Counted from the stretch's first letter, positions 19,568 through 31,110 are shown. The stretch is DNA of 64,000 nt from Diabrotica undecimpunctata (GCF_040954645.1 NC_092809.1:78384935-78448934); one strand, 5' to 3'. Numbers and translations: made by a program. Notes: generated by a model not told the origin, from the letters alone.

Positions 19568-20167
19568 ATGAATTTGGAAGTGGTGCCTGTTCACAGACAT
19601 CCAGAATACCTAATGGATTGTTGCAAACTTTTAAACCAAGAATGGAAGAGATCAGATACAGCTCGCTTACACAGTTTACAACAATCTTGTGATACCTTAC
19701 CTACCTCACTGGTTCTTCTTAAAGATAAACTTGCTATTGGACATCTTAAACTATCCATAATTCCGAGCATTCGAACTGCTTGCTTTGTAGAATCAGTAGT
19801 GATAGAGAAAAGTCTTCGAGGAAAGGGTTACGGCTCAATTCTAATGAAGGAAGCAGAAACGTTTTGTAGAAGTTTAGGATTGGATATGATATATTTATCG
19901 ACAAAAGGTCAAGAACAGTTTTACCACAAATTAGGCTATAATAAATGCGCTCCCATTTCCATATATGGAAGTTTTGTACCCAAAATTTCAGAAGTGCCAA
20001 AGAATATAAAAAATAGCACTTTAAAATTGACGTCCACGCTTACTAATGAAATTAAGAACAGCTCTCCGCTACTCATCGCTCCCCTTGCTCCTCCGCCACC
20101 GCCCCCATTACCGTCAATAAACAGCATCACTAAAACAATTGCTACTTATATGAACAAAGAATTATAG
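19568..20167 (+). CDS. Naa80: N-alpha-acetyltransferase 80 (actin N-terminal acetyltransferase)
   Basis: This 199-codon frame is the only convincing host gene in the window. The start PVHRHPEYLMDCCKLLNQEW and TARLHSL match the beginning of the NAA80/NAT6 GNAT domain. The acetyl-CoA loop RGKGYG is at residues 84-89, preceded by the ESVVIEKSL strand. A Pro-rich segment (LAPPPPPPLP, about 173-182) corresponds to the polyproline region through which NAA80 binds profilin-actin. The known role is acetylation of the processed acidic N-terminus of actin in the cytosol. The ATG follows a splice acceptor directly, so a non-coding or short 5' exon lies upstream. No intron interrupts the domain. A weak ATTAAA occurs at about 20238. 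No damage is seen. Confidence 0.9.
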   Translation: MNLEVVPVHRHPEYLMDCCKLLNQEWKRSDTARLHSLQQSCDTLPTSLVLLKDKLAIGHLKLSIIPSIRTACFVESVVIEKSLRGKGYGSILMKEAETFCRSLGLDMIYLSTKGQEQFYHKLGYNKCAPISIYGSFVPKISEVPKNIKNSTLKLTSTLTNEIKNSSPLLIAPLAPPPPPPLPSINSITKTIATYMNKEL

Positions 20168-20415
20168 CGTGAGGTATGAGATATATATATGAGGTGTATT
20201 TTTAAGTGCTTGTGCTTTACGAAAGCTTTGTTGTGTTTATTAAATTTATTTTACAATTGTATTTATTTTTATTTTTGCGAAAGATTTGTTAGTTTATTTG
20301 GTAAATCTAGGTTGGTATCTTTCAGTGGGTAACGACCGTAGAAGACTAGACGTTAGTATAAAATTAATATTTTAATTTAATTACTTGCTGCAAATACTAA
20401 TTAATAAGTTAGTGG
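20168..20415 (+). other. Naa80 3' flank
   Basis: This is AT-rich sequence downstream of the stop, with a possible ATTAAA polyadenylation signal near 20238. Nothing else is seen. Confidence 0.4.
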
Positions 20416-20970
20416 CAGGGCCGCGCCTAGAGGTTTTGCCGCCCGGGTGCAAGAACCAAATTTTCCGCCTCATAATAATGCCGCCTGCCAATAAAAACAC
20501 AATTTTGAACATTTAAATCATAAAAATATATTTATTAAGTCAACGGATAGATACGTACCTATAATATAAATATGAGCTTATACAACATATTATGTACATA
20601 AATATAATTTGGTATAACCAAAATACAAAAATCTACATAGTTATTTTACAAAAAATAAAGTAAAATGAAGAAAAAAGAAATACAACACTAGGTAGGTATA
20701 CTCGTCTAAATACTAAATTCGACTTTTCTTGCCTTTGAAGTGCAAAGTCCCTAACTAGGTCAGTCACATCTTAATCAAAACAAATATCTTCCTCGGTACT
20801 TATTATAGCTAATTTTGTAAGCCTGGATTGCCTCATGGTAGATCTTAGGTAGTTTTTTATTAATTTAAGTTTTGAAAATGATCGCTCCCCATGAGCTACA
20901 GTGACTGGCATGGTTAAAAATATTCTAGGCCCAACAAATATATTAAGGTTGATCTTCACCCACAATTAAT
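20416..20970 (-). pseudogene. hAT transposon 3' remnant
   Basis: CAGGGCCGCGCCTAGAGG at 20416 is a typical hAT terminal inverted repeat start. The minus-strand frame at 20965-20771 contains MPVTVAHGERSFSKLKLIKN and LRSTMRQSRLTKLAIIS, the C-terminal dimerisation region of hAT transposases of the ZMYM/TTF-like group. The rest of the gene and the other end are absent. Confidence 0.8.
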
Positions 20971-21434
20971 TTGTTTCTGATCCTAGAGATGGCTCTACTG
21001 CTGCATGAGCTCTGGTAAATTTTTTAACTTAATTCTAAATTTCTACATGATGACTCTGTAATATTTTCAAACCCTAATATAAATTACAGTTTTCTATCAT
21101 TATATCCATTGGCTGAGTTGCCAAGTTGTGTAGACACTAATTTTATCAAATACCTAGTAGACCAAGTAAGCAAAGATATCTTTAACAACATCTTTATGTA
21201 TAATATTTTACTGCTCCTCTATGTCAATCGGAATATATTATACCAAATAAACAAAGTTACTCATTTGCAGGAACATAAAGTTTCATCCACACATATCATT
21301 GAAAAATGAAAATATTTTATTATATAAACATTTTTATCGACAAAGAGGTACTTAGCGGCGCTATCTGTGAATATCTATTATTAAATATTTTAGTGGGAAT
21401 TATACGAAAAATGATGAATTGTCAAAAATGTTAT
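20971..21434. other. AT-rich spacer
   Basis: No supported feature is visible. The short frames here look like chance. Confidence 0.4.
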
Positions 21435-22155
21435 TTAAAACATGCGAACATGTCTTTCTTTTGGTCTGTTTATTACTGGTTTCAGGTTTGTTATCTTCCT
21501 AATTAATGCGTCTTTTTCTCTTCTTTGTATGTGTCCAAACCATCTCAGTCTTTGTGGATTAATAAATTTCACTGTGTCTCCCCCTTCGGTTATATTTCTA
21601 TTTCTTATTTCATGCTTAATTAGTCTTCTATATTCTCCTTGTTCGGGCTTGATTGGGCTGTTTATTCTTATCATTTTGCTTTTAATAATTCTTACTTTTT
21701 CCTTATATTTTACTTTTTATTTATATTTTTATTTTCTTTATAACTACATATTTTCGTAAGACATATTACCTTCGCTCCGTATGCTATCACCGGTCTAATT
21801 GCTGCTCTATATATTTTTGTCTTTGTTTTTTGCTGTTTTTTTTTTACCTTTAAGTAGTGGGTGATATTTCCAAAACACAATGTTCTTCTCTCGCCTTGTG
21901 TGCGTGGTAGTGTCATGCGTTGGATGTACGATTTGGGGTAGTTGATGCGTATTTAGTTATCACGGTTCTATTTGGTCTAATTAGTTCTTCAGTTTTCGTA
22001 TTCGACCATTTTATAACGCCACATGAGTATGTGAAAAGTGGTATGGCATATGTGTTTATTGCTTTTACTATGTTCTTGGAATTGAGTTTGCTTTTGAGTA
22101 TTATTATCCCAGATTTAGCCATACGGCTCACACTCCCTCTAAGGGGAAAATTCAC
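21435..22155 (-). pseudogene. Chimera of LINE 3' fragments
   Basis: Two short LINE tails are joined. Sequence at 22155-21913 contains SKNIVKAINTYAIPLFTYS and GVIKWSNT, the same region as found in the neighbouring R2-group LINE. Sequence at about 21900-21435 contains KTKIYRAAIRPVIAYGAK, GEYRRLIKHEIRN and FINPQRLRWFGHIQRRE, the C-terminal tail of a different LINE (RTE/jockey-like organisation). Stops divide the frames. Confidence 0.65.
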
Positions 22156-22202
22156 TCATCTCAGATACCTACGGTATCAAAAGGATTGAGCTCTCGTGAG
22201 CC

Positions 22203-24310
22203 CTAGGTGACTTGGTATGTTGGAGTATCTCCCAAAAATTTTCGTACACATCTGGACGTTGAGAGTAGTACAGCTTTCTGCATGGTCTTGTAGAGATGTT
22301 CATTCAGACCTAGCTTTTTTATGTTTTCTAGGAGGTTCTTTGCAATGACTCCAGTAGTAGAGAGAATAATAGGTATTGTCTGGGTACTTTCCATTCTCCA
22401 CTGTCTTCGTATTTGAATTTCCAGATCCCTGTACTTGGCGATTTTTTCGTTCTGTTTAACACGAAGATTATTGTTGTTGGGTATCGCCACATCAACTAAT
22501 GTTGTTTGTCTCTTTAGTTTATTAACTAGTATGAGATCTGGTCTATTATGTGCCACTGTTTGGTCTGTGAACACAATGCGGTCCCAGTATAGCTTGTAGT
22601 TGTCATTGTCAAGTATACTCAGGAACGCATTGATAATATGGAAGATGGTTTGTTTGAAGAAGTCCCAGTTTGATAGCTATCTCTTGATGAATGATCTTTC
22701 CTACTGAGTCGTGCCGTTCCTTATATTCAGTTGCAGCAAATGCCTGACAGCCTCCGGTAAGATGTTGGATGGTTTCCTGAGCTTAACATCCATATCGGCA
22801 TTTGTCATTCTGGACCTGAGGGTCTTTGACGATATATTTCAGGTAATTTTTGGTTGGTATAATCTGATCCTGAATGGCCAGTAGTGAACCTTCTGTTTCA
22901 GGGAACATCTTTCCTGATGTCAGCCAATAGTTCGACGCTATATTGTCGACATGGTCTTGACTGACTTCATGGGGATGTCGCCCGTGCAGAGGTTTACCCA
23001 TCCAGGGGCGCATTTTTTCGTCCTTAGTAAGATGGTTTATGCGCATTTCTGGTTCCCTCAGTTTGATCGGTGTTGTATGATCTACTGCACAAATCGCGCA
23101 ATGTAGAGTAGATGTCTCAGCCTGCGCCTGAAAATAAGTTCTTAAATTAGTAATTTGTTTTTCAAGTTGCTCACTTATATCCATAAGTCCTCGTCCTCCT
23201 AAATACCGCGGTAATGTCGTTCTTTCTACTGCACTTCGAGGATGGTGTTTTTGTGCCTTTGTGAGGTGTGTTCGTACTTTTCGATGAAGATTTTCTATAT
23301 CCGTTTTTGTCCACTTAACAATACCAAATGAATAGTTAAGCGCGGAACATGCGTAGGTATTTAGTGCCTTAAACAAATTTTTACTGTTAAGGTGTAAACG
23401 AAGCAGCTGTTTTACTCTTCGTATAAACTCAGTGGTTATCTCAGTTTTCATTTGCTTATGGTCAATCTTCCGCGCTTGCTTTATTCCTAGGTATTTATAC
23501 ATATCATTTTCACCCATGGCCTCGATGTTCTGGCCGTTTTGCATATCGAATCCGCCGGGTTGAACCTCTCCTTTGATTATATTTAAGACACGGCACTTTT
23601 CAAGACCGAAGTGCATACTAATATCATTAGAGAAATTTTCTACTGTTTTTAGCATCTGATCCAGGTGGCTTCGAGTGGAAGCTAATAGTTTTAAATCATC
23701 CATATACAATAGATGATTAAGCTTTGCAATAACAGTAGTGTTATTTTTGATGCTTAAACCTGTGTCAGTTGAGTTCAGTATCTGGTATAGAGGATTCATC
23801 GCTAGACAAAACCACAGTGGGCTCAACGAATCTCCTTGAAATAGGCCCCGGTTGATTGCAATATTTTCAGTTTCGATATTGTTTTCACCAGGTATTTTGA
23901 GGTGAATTTTTGTCTTTCAATCTGACATTATATGTTTTAAAAAGGTCACTATGTTATCATCGACTTTATATATTTTTATATTTATAAGCCATTCATGTGG
24001 CACTGAATCAAACGCTTTCTTGTAGTCGATGAAAGCAGTAAAGAGATTCCGTTTTTTGCTGTATGCTCGGTTAGAAATGACAGAGTGGATGATGTCGAAG
24101 TTGTTCTTTGCAGCCCATGGAACCCTTAGCGCATCCTTTCTGTTGAGACTCTATGATATTGTTTAGAGCACAGTGTTGGTTGATACGCCGGGCTACACAG
24201 GATGTGACCAATTTATACAGAGTTGGAAGACAAGTAATTGGGCGGTACTTGGTTGGATCTTGAGTGTTATTTTGATCTTTGGGAATTAAATAAGTTGTTC
24301 CCTGGGTTAG
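22203..24310 (-). pseudogene. R2-group LINE (RT plus restriction-like endonuclease), 5'-truncated
   Basis: The reverse transcriptase runs from about 24300 (RPITCLPTLYKLVTSCVARR, then LFTAFIDYKKAFDSVPHEW) to the catalytic block LNHLLYMDDLKLLAS in the intact 347-codon frame 23826-22783. A zinc knuckle CRYGC..H..C follows (about 22795-22745). The C-terminal endonuclease region 22574-22203 contains NRPDLILVNKL, TLVDVAIP and KYRDLEIQIRRQWRM, the PD-(D/E)xK-type core of R2/R4-like elements. At least three frame breaks (near 24140, 23850, 22600-22780) and one stop after CRYGC make it inactive. These elements use a sequence-biased nuclease to prime on target DNA. Confidence 0.82.
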
Positions 24311-24339
24311 GAAAGATATAAATAGAAGAAAAAAAATAC

Positions 24340-24605
24340 AAACAATATAGTTAACATAAGACTAGGTACAATATTCTGTTCGTTTTCATCAAACTTGTTT
24401 TTGAAACTATTTAAACTAGTAGCTTCTACTATAAAAACAACTCCGGAGACATTCTATGAAAAGCTTTTGATATAAAGTATAAAGCAGAGTTCGCTTTACT
24501 AACTATTTTTGTCGTTTGAGTAGACCAACTTAATGTTTGGTTAACCGTAACACCAAAATCATTAACTTCCCGTAGCGACTTCAGAGGAACTCCATCCCAA
24601 ACATA
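24340..24605 (-). pseudogene. Jockey/CR1-like LINE RT fragment
   Basis: The minus-strand translation has VPLKSLREVNDFGVTVNQTL followed by SKANSALYFISKAF, the thumb region of a jockey/CR1-type reverse transcriptase. It then ends with an ATSLNSFKNKFD-like tail. It is only about 85 codons. Confidence 0.6.
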
Positions 24606-25086
24606 TTATGTATATCGGAAAAATGAATATCGGCATGAGAAGATTTAAATGACAAAAAGTCAGAAAACTTAGCATGTAAAGAAGCAATATTGGTCTAAAA
24701 AATATTTATTGTTGTCTTTATTCGTTTTTTGCGGCATTTTGTTGGTTAGTACTAATAATAGTTAAAACTTTATTAATATACTTTATTGTTAGTTCTTTGT
24801 TAAGTAGTTTATATTTTTCCAGTTCTCGCAATTTATTCAAATAGTTTAGTTGATATTTAGTTATGTCATCCTTCAAAATTGAACTCTAGAAAATTTGGTT
24901 CTTAACCACCTCATCTTATTGTGCAACATAAATAATGGACTAATATTATCTGCAAATTTAACCGTTAATGGCCTAGGCTTATTACTATTGTTAACCTGCC
25001 AATACGAAAAAAGGAAAAACGTGGATACTGATAACGAATATTTGCTTCTTGTTACAATCCTCGAGTTACTCAATGAATCCAAATGA
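24606..25086 (-). other. Spacer with possible LINE ORF1 scrap
   Basis: The minus frame 25091-24873 contains KPRPLTVKFADNISPLFMLH, faintly like the RNA-binding part of LINE ORF1 proteins. The rest is AT-rich with nothing supported. Confidence 0.3.
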
Positions 25087-27594
25087 ATCACAATTTTATT
25101 GATGTTATTTTCATGCTTCTAAACCATTTTTGGGATCATACAAATCCCCAAAATTTTTAAAATCATATGCTTACACGAGGAATTATAAACAAAATTACAG
25201 GAAAAGCCAGAAAAATTATTTCTGTATACGGCTGTAAATACTGGCCTTCAATGAAATCAGTTTTTGTCTAAAATTTTGCAGACCAACGTAACGAAAACTC
25301 ATTAACTAAAGATTTAGTCAATCCGTCAAGCTCCAGACAAAAATCCTCAACAATTTCATGAAAAAGTCATGAATATTTTAAATACTATTTCAAATCACAT
25401 TGAATTGCACACATAACATGAGGAAGTTAAAAGAAGTAAAAAATAATTTTTCCAACAAGCTCTAACCATATTTTTGGCAGATCTAAGAGAACCCCTAGGA
25501 TCAACAATTCGATCCATGAGACCACCGAATCTCGCTCTTGCTATCCGATATATTTAGAAAAAAAAAATAATATTAGATATCTCCAAAAATCTTAAAATTA
25601 TTCCTTATCATCTTCCAACAAACCATCTGCCACTTCACAGACGACACAATTTAACTCATACACCCGCTCCTACACGATGGCAGCCTGAGGTGCCCAAGCC
25701 CCAATGGCCACAGCCATTCTTTAGGCCAAATTAAATGCCTTTGCAATAACAGCCATTCAACAATAATCCAAGAGGTACATTTCAACCCCCTAGATTCCAA
25801 CAAAATCAACAAATCACTCAATATGCACAAAATTCTACAACTAACCAACCCAATTTTCATAAACCAGATCCACATCAATCATATAAGCCAACACCTATAA
25901 GCGTATTCACACGACAAACCGGCAATAGAGCCCAATCTCAAAGAAACTTGCGCTTTCAACAAACAGCCAGCCACAGATTCACGGTAGAAGAGCTCTTTAA
26001 TATCGAACAAGGGCAATTATGACGAAGGTATATAGACACATACCCAGATTACTCTTACTATAAACAAAAAATCCAAGAATATGAAGACGAAGATGTAAAT
26101 TTTCTAAGATTTCAAAAAGAAACTTAGTAGAATTGCATTTCTTTGCTGACAAAAAAGAGCTTTCTTGCATCAAAATTCAAAATCCCCCTCTTAAACTTCT
26201 TATTGATACAATAGCCATTAAATCTTTCTGTTATATACTTGGCAACACAGGTAGGCAACACCGCTCACGGATACAAGGGAATGAAGTTAGTCAGTTATTG
26301 GGCAAAAAAGGTTTATGATATAAAAACACGTTGTATTATTAATTATTACCTTATTTAAGTAAGAAATACCAAATACACAACACTTTCCTTAATCCTGATA
26401 TAGCCAATAAATTCTACAAAAATAATATTAAATATGAACCACTTGCTACATCAATTTTTCAGAATCATTCCGAAGATTATTGTGTAGAAATTCCAATTTT
26501 TCCCGAATTTAACTCGAATAGTAACTTAAAATTTTATCTTTTCAAAGTTCACAAGACATTTGATGGTCTTAATCTTAAGGCTTCTGAAAGCAAATCTCGA
26601 TTTTACCCAAGCTACTCTTACTACAGAGCATTCTATTCTTCCTATTAATTACTATGTCACAAATGAAGCCCAATTCTATACAGTCCACCAGAGCCCTAAA
26701 CAATTATACAAGTCAAATTGCCAGTTAAAAAAACATCAGGTAAAATCGTGATCCTAAGACAAGAAGTCGAAGGTGCCATCCTAAGAGAAACTCTCTCCGT
26801 TGCATGTAATCAACTTGCCTGGACCGAGCTATCCGAGCCCATCAAAAGTCAACCAATAAATCTAAGAGATGTCGATCATTTACTAAGAACCGATCATTTT
26901 AATACAAAAGGAGAATCTCACCGAAGACGACAGTGCAGGAAGTTTGCATCATGCATATTTCATCATTCAGACAATCAGTTAACATTTACTAAACAAATAA
27001 AACATCATATACGAACAAGAGATGAAGTTCCGGTTTTAACCAAGTCAAATCGGTATCCACACATCCATAAGGATGATCTATCAAGAAATCTCAAACCTAA
27101 TCAATTGCCCTGGTCATCCCCAATGTGGGTCATTCCAAAGAAACCAGATGCCCCAAGAAAAATTAAATGGCGAATAGTTGTCGACTACAGGAAGGTGAAC
27201 GAGAAAACCATCGATGATCTATATCCAATTCCAAATATATCAGACATTCTGGACAAACTAGGACGCTGCCAATACTTTTCCACCCAGCTGTAGCCTGCGG
27301 ATTCCATCAAATTGAAATGAAGGAAGAAGATATTTAGAAGACTGCATTTAACGTTGAAAATGGCCACTATGAATACCTGAGAATGCCATTCGGACTCAAA
27401 AATGCTCTCTCAACATTCCAGAGAGTAATGGAGAACGTACTAAAAAGACTTACAGGCGAAATATATCTAGTCTATATGGACATTTTCGACCTCTCTTTAG
27501 GAACATATTGTAAATCTTAAGAAGATTTTTGAGAATTTAAGGGAAACAAGATTTAAAATACAAGTTGACAAATGTGAATTTCTTAAGAAAAACT
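25087..27594 (+). pseudogene. Degraded second copy of the errantivirus (gag-pol)
   Basis: On the plus strand this tracks the intact element at 8696-16275. Gag runs from FIDVIFMLLNHFWDHTNP (25095) through GCKYWPSMKS and REPLGSTIRSMRPPN to the QPEVPKPQWPQPF region. Protease at 26133 reads KIQNPPLKLLIDT but then IAIKS instead of GATKS. Sequence at about 26228-26390 is a foreign insertion of roughly 160 bp. RT continues to 27594, through WRIVVDYRKVNEKTIDD (27171) and EYLRMPFGLKNA. It ends just before the FLKK(E) block, and a short deletion removes part of the YMDD motif. Many stops and small indels are present, with no LTRs. Confidence 0.88.
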
Positions 27595-28099
27595 AATGCT
27601 TATACTAATATAAAAATTACCACTAATACGTTATGCAAGCAACACTATTGTTTATAAATACTAAAATAATTATCTAAAAACGCCTAAATAGGTTTTTAAA
27701 AACTAAATATGTTTTTTATAGATATATTACTTGTAGATGGAATAGTACAGTATATATTAGGTATTCTGTAAGTTTCAGCATGCCAGATAAAATTCATTCA
27801 AACCGATAACATTCTTATTGTAATCTGTCAAAGTGTACAAAATAATTGATATGGCAACCCTGTTAGTATGACGATTAGCTTGAATCGTTTCGATGCCGAA
27901 AGTAATGCAATCTATCGATGATAAATACTACCAACGTTTGAGATGGAGCCATCTCTCTAGTATAAGATTTGATGGCGGCAGTTCAAGGTATAATTCTTGT
28001 TTAACGAGATTTTTCATATGTTTAGGAAAAAATATTCAACGTTTTATTGCAAATATTTTCCACTTTTACAGTTTTATATATGTTGTAATAAAATTTTTT
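27595..28099. other. AT-rich spacer
   Basis: Nothing is supported. A 71-codon frame at 27893-28108 has no family features. Confidence 0.4.
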
Positions 28100-28763
28100 A
28101 TAAAGTGAATCGATATCAGGATCAATTGTGTTTAGTTCCATTCGTAAATTTGGATCAAGATTAAGCCTACTGCGAAATTTATTTTTCACTTGTAGCGTAG
28201 CAGAAAATTAAGTTTCATACAGGTAGGTGGTCGTAAAAGGAAGTAAAAACAACGATGCTTTTTTTAATGAGGCTGGATATTAATTTTTAATATTTAGCCA
28301 GAATTCGGCTAATTCTAATTTTGAAAACTCTATTTTCAAACCCCCATTACAAGATAGTTCTATTAAAGACTCTATTTCATCCTGCTTTAATGTTTCAGGA
28401 ATGCTATCCAAAATAAATGGTTGTCGTATTCAAAGAAACTGAGCATAGTCTTCGTCAAAACTATCAATTAGCATTTGACAATACTGTTTTATGTTAAAAA
28501 TAAGATCATCTTTAATCTTTATTTCATTTTCAACCACAAATTTTTTTAAATTGGTAAACAACTGCAAGTCTTTGTTTGAAACACTATATAAAAGCATTTA
28601 TTTTGTCGTTTACAGAAAATCTATTATATGATTTACCTTGTAAGCTTAAGTTTAGGCCATTTAATCGATTAAATATGTCTGTTAAGTAAGCTAGTGTTGT
28701 GAGCCACAATTCATCTAGTAACCGAACACGCAGTTCAAAATTGGTTTCCATTAAAAACACATG
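28100..28763 (-). pseudogene. hAT transposase, C-terminal part
   Basis: The minus translation shows LLDELWLTTLAYLTDIFNRL followed by LNLSLQGKSYN and VNDKINAF, the mid-to-late region of ZBED5/SCAND3-like hAT transposases. At 28230-28120 a broken dimerisation region (KINFAVGL-like) follows. Several frameshifts are present. The upstream continuation lies beyond the pogo insertion at 31358. Confidence 0.75.
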
Positions 28764-28765
28764 TA

Positions 28766-29325
28766 GGGGAGAGTAACCTAAAACGGGACGGTAACCTAAG
28801 ATGAGACACGTAATTTGCCCGTCTATTCTGTGAGGCTACTGACATCTACCGTCCCGTGCGGAAACCTTCCTTCAGTATGAACAAGTTTTACGAATATCGG
28901 CCATCATCGATCTCGCAGTGTCCTGTGAGAAGCCGTTGCTTGTTATCGTGCCATTCGTTAAAATATTCTGGTTTATTCGAGGCGTGTTTTTACTCGGAAA
29001 ATGTAAGTGCGTTTTATTTCTTTATTTGGCATAACATTAGGTACTTTATACTGTACATATTGCTATGGTTGCATGATTTTATTTTCGACTGCTGATAAGT
29101 AGGGTTATGAAATTTTTTTGTATATTCATTATTCCTAAGATGGGACAGAAAGAAGTTTCCTAAGTCGAGACGTCCCATCTTAGGTAACTTATTCTATTTT
29201 CTTCTCTTATATTTGGTATGCATTACAATAAAAATAAAACATATTTTTATAAAGTGTTATCGGTTAGTAGGGTTATTTAAAGAGTTACTATGTGAATAGT
29301 AAACAGCATTTTTTCTTGTTTCTAG
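28766..29325 (+). promoter_or_regulatory. Pogo 5' region with repeated motif and 5'-UTR intron
   Basis: CCTAARAYGRGAC copies occur at about 28777 and 28795, then 29133 and 29159, with an inverted copy at 29172-29184. A donor-like AAAAT|GTAAGT near 29001 and an acceptor ending TTTCTAG at 29325, directly before the transposase ATG, suggest one intron in the leader. The motif copies are candidate transposase-binding sites. Confidence 0.55.
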
Positions 29326-31110
29326 ATGCCCAACTTAGAAAAATACAAATATGTTAGAAAAACCAATCGCGGCAAGTGGTCTCAAACAGATATGTCGCAG
29401 GCGATTGTCAAGGTCCATAAAGGAGAGCTTTCCATCAGAGACGCGGCAGAACGTTACAATGTGCCAAAAAGTACCCTCGCAAGAAGAACGGGAAATAAAA
29501 ATAAAACGGTACAGAACAGCGAAAAACATCTGGGCAGATTTCGTAGCGTTTTCAATGAACAGCAAGAACAGGAAATTATAGCATACGTTTTGGAAATGGA
29601 ATCAAGATTCTTTGGAGTTTCCTATAAAGAACTTCGTCGATTAGCCTTCGATTTCGCTGCAATTAACGGCATCCCCAACAACTTCAACCAAGTGACAAGA
29701 ATGGCTTCCAAAAAATGGCTCTATTGTTTCCTGTCCCGTCATTCGAACATTTCTCTTAGAAAACCAGAAGCAACGTCCTACGCAAGGGCGACGGGCTTCA
29801 ACAAAAATGCTGTCTCGACATTTTTCAAAAATTTAGAAGCCATCTTTGCCAAGTATGATTTGTCTCCTGATCGAATATGGAATGTGGATGAGACAGGAGT
29901 AACAACAGTACAAAAGCTGTCTAAAGTACTAGCTCAGAAAGGTAAACGACAGGTAGGAGGGCTAACAAGTGCCGAACGAGGAGTGAACACCACACTCGTC
30001 TGTGCAATGAGTGCGACGGGAAATTTTCTAGCACCAGCATTTATTTTTGCTCGTAAGAGGATAAAACCTGAGCTTATGGATAATGCTCCCAATGGAAGTG
30101 TAGCATTTGCTCAAGATAAGGGCTGGATGGACCGCGACGTTTTTTTGAAATATTTGAAATATTTTGTGGATAATGTAAGACCTACTGCCGAAAAACCAGT
30201 CCTATTAATATTAGACGGTCATGTCTCGCACACCAAAAGCTTAGACGTAATCAATTTTGCAAGAGAAAACCATCTTATCCTTTTAAGCTTGCCTCCTCAT
30301 TGCACGCACAAAATGCAGCCATTAGATGTGTCATTTTTTAAACCTTTTATGACATTCTACGACGCTGGGCTAAATAGATGGATGAAAAACCACCCTGGAC
30401 GTACTTTTGGCATATATCAGGTTGCTGCAGCGGTAACTGATGCTTTTTCACAGGCAGCCTCTGTTAAAACTGCTATGAATGGTTTTAGAGCAGCTGGCAT
30501 ATGGCCATACAACCCCGACATATTTCAGGAATACGAATTTGCCCCAAGTAAAACGACAGAATTACCTTTGGAAGAAAACGACAGAACTGAAGCCCCTCCC
30601 CCTCTAGTTATTGAAAGTAACACCAATGAAGTGTCCATTCTGGGTAAAGATCAGTCACTAAATATCCCGAATAAGAAAAAATCAAAGGAAAACGCCGGAA
30701 TCTTAAATAATCCACAACCTTCAACATCAAAAATCCAGGACGAAAGTGAAAAATCTCAGAAAAAGCATATCAGCATATTGCAGATAAGTCCTGTTCCAGT
30801 AGCCCGGAGCAGAAAAAAGAAAATGAATTCTAATAGGTCCCTACCATCAACCATTCTTACTGAGTCTCCGTATAAAAATGAACTTGAAGCGAATGAAAAT
30901 ACAAAAAATAAAAGTGGAAAAGGCAAAAGAAAGCTAGACTCAGAACAAAAAAAAGAGCGCGAAGAAAAGGAGTTGTGTGCAGTGTGTAAATGTATTTACG
31001 CATCTAGCAAAGAGGACTGGTATCAGTGCAAAAACTGTTGCCTTTGGGCAAATGAAACTTGTGGAATTTTAGATGAACTTTATTTCACATGTATCAACTG
31101 TTGTACTTAG
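29326..31110 (+). CDS. Pogo-type transposase with C-terminal Cys-rich finger
   Basis: This is a 594-codon intact frame. Residues about 15-60 form a pipsqueak-type helix-turn-helix (KGELSIRDAAERYNVPKSTL). Residues about 75-150 form a CENP-B/Tc5-type second DNA-binding domain. The DDE_1 catalytic domain follows, with NVDETG (D188), LLILDGHVSH (D297) and KMQPLDVSFFKPF (D334), a DD36D arrangement. After a Ser/Lys-rich linker (about 400-545), the C-terminus has a PHD-like cluster of Cys (CAVCKC, YQCKNCC, TCGI, FTCINCC). In this family the protein cuts and pastes the element into TA sites. The ATG follows a splice acceptor. With intact gene and ends, this copy could be autonomous. Confidence 0.92.
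   Translation: MPNLEKYKYVRKTNRGKWSQTDMSQAIVKVHKGELSIRDAAERYNVPKSTLARRTGNKNKTVQNSEKHLGRFRSVFNEQQEQEIIAYVLEMESRFFGVSYKELRRLAFDFAAINGIPNNFNQVTRMASKKWLYCFLSRHSNISLRKPEATSYARATGFNKNAVSTFFKNLEAIFAKYDLSPDRIWNVDETGVTTVQKLSKVLAQKGKRQVGGLTSAERGVNTTLVCAMSATGNFLAPAFIFARKRIKPELMDNAPNGSVAFAQDKGWMDRDVFLKYLKYFVDNVRPTAEKPVLLILDGHVSHTKSLDVINFARENHLILLSLPPHCTHKMQPLDVSFFKPFMTFYDAGLNRWMKNHPGRTFGIYQVAAAVTDAFSQAASVKTAMNGFRAAGIWPYNPDIFQEYEFAPSKTTELPLEENDRTEAPPPLVIESNTNEVSILGKDQSLNIPNKKKSKENAGILNNPQPSTSKIQDESEKSQKKHISILQISPVPVARSRKKKMNSNRSLPSTILTESPYKNELEANENTKNKSGKGKRKLDSEQKKEREEKELCAVCKCIYASSKEDWYQCKNCCLWANETCGILDELYFTCINCCT

Noticed and set aside
27893..28108. 71-codon frame
   Set aside because: It has no recognisable motifs and runs into the hAT relic on the other strand.
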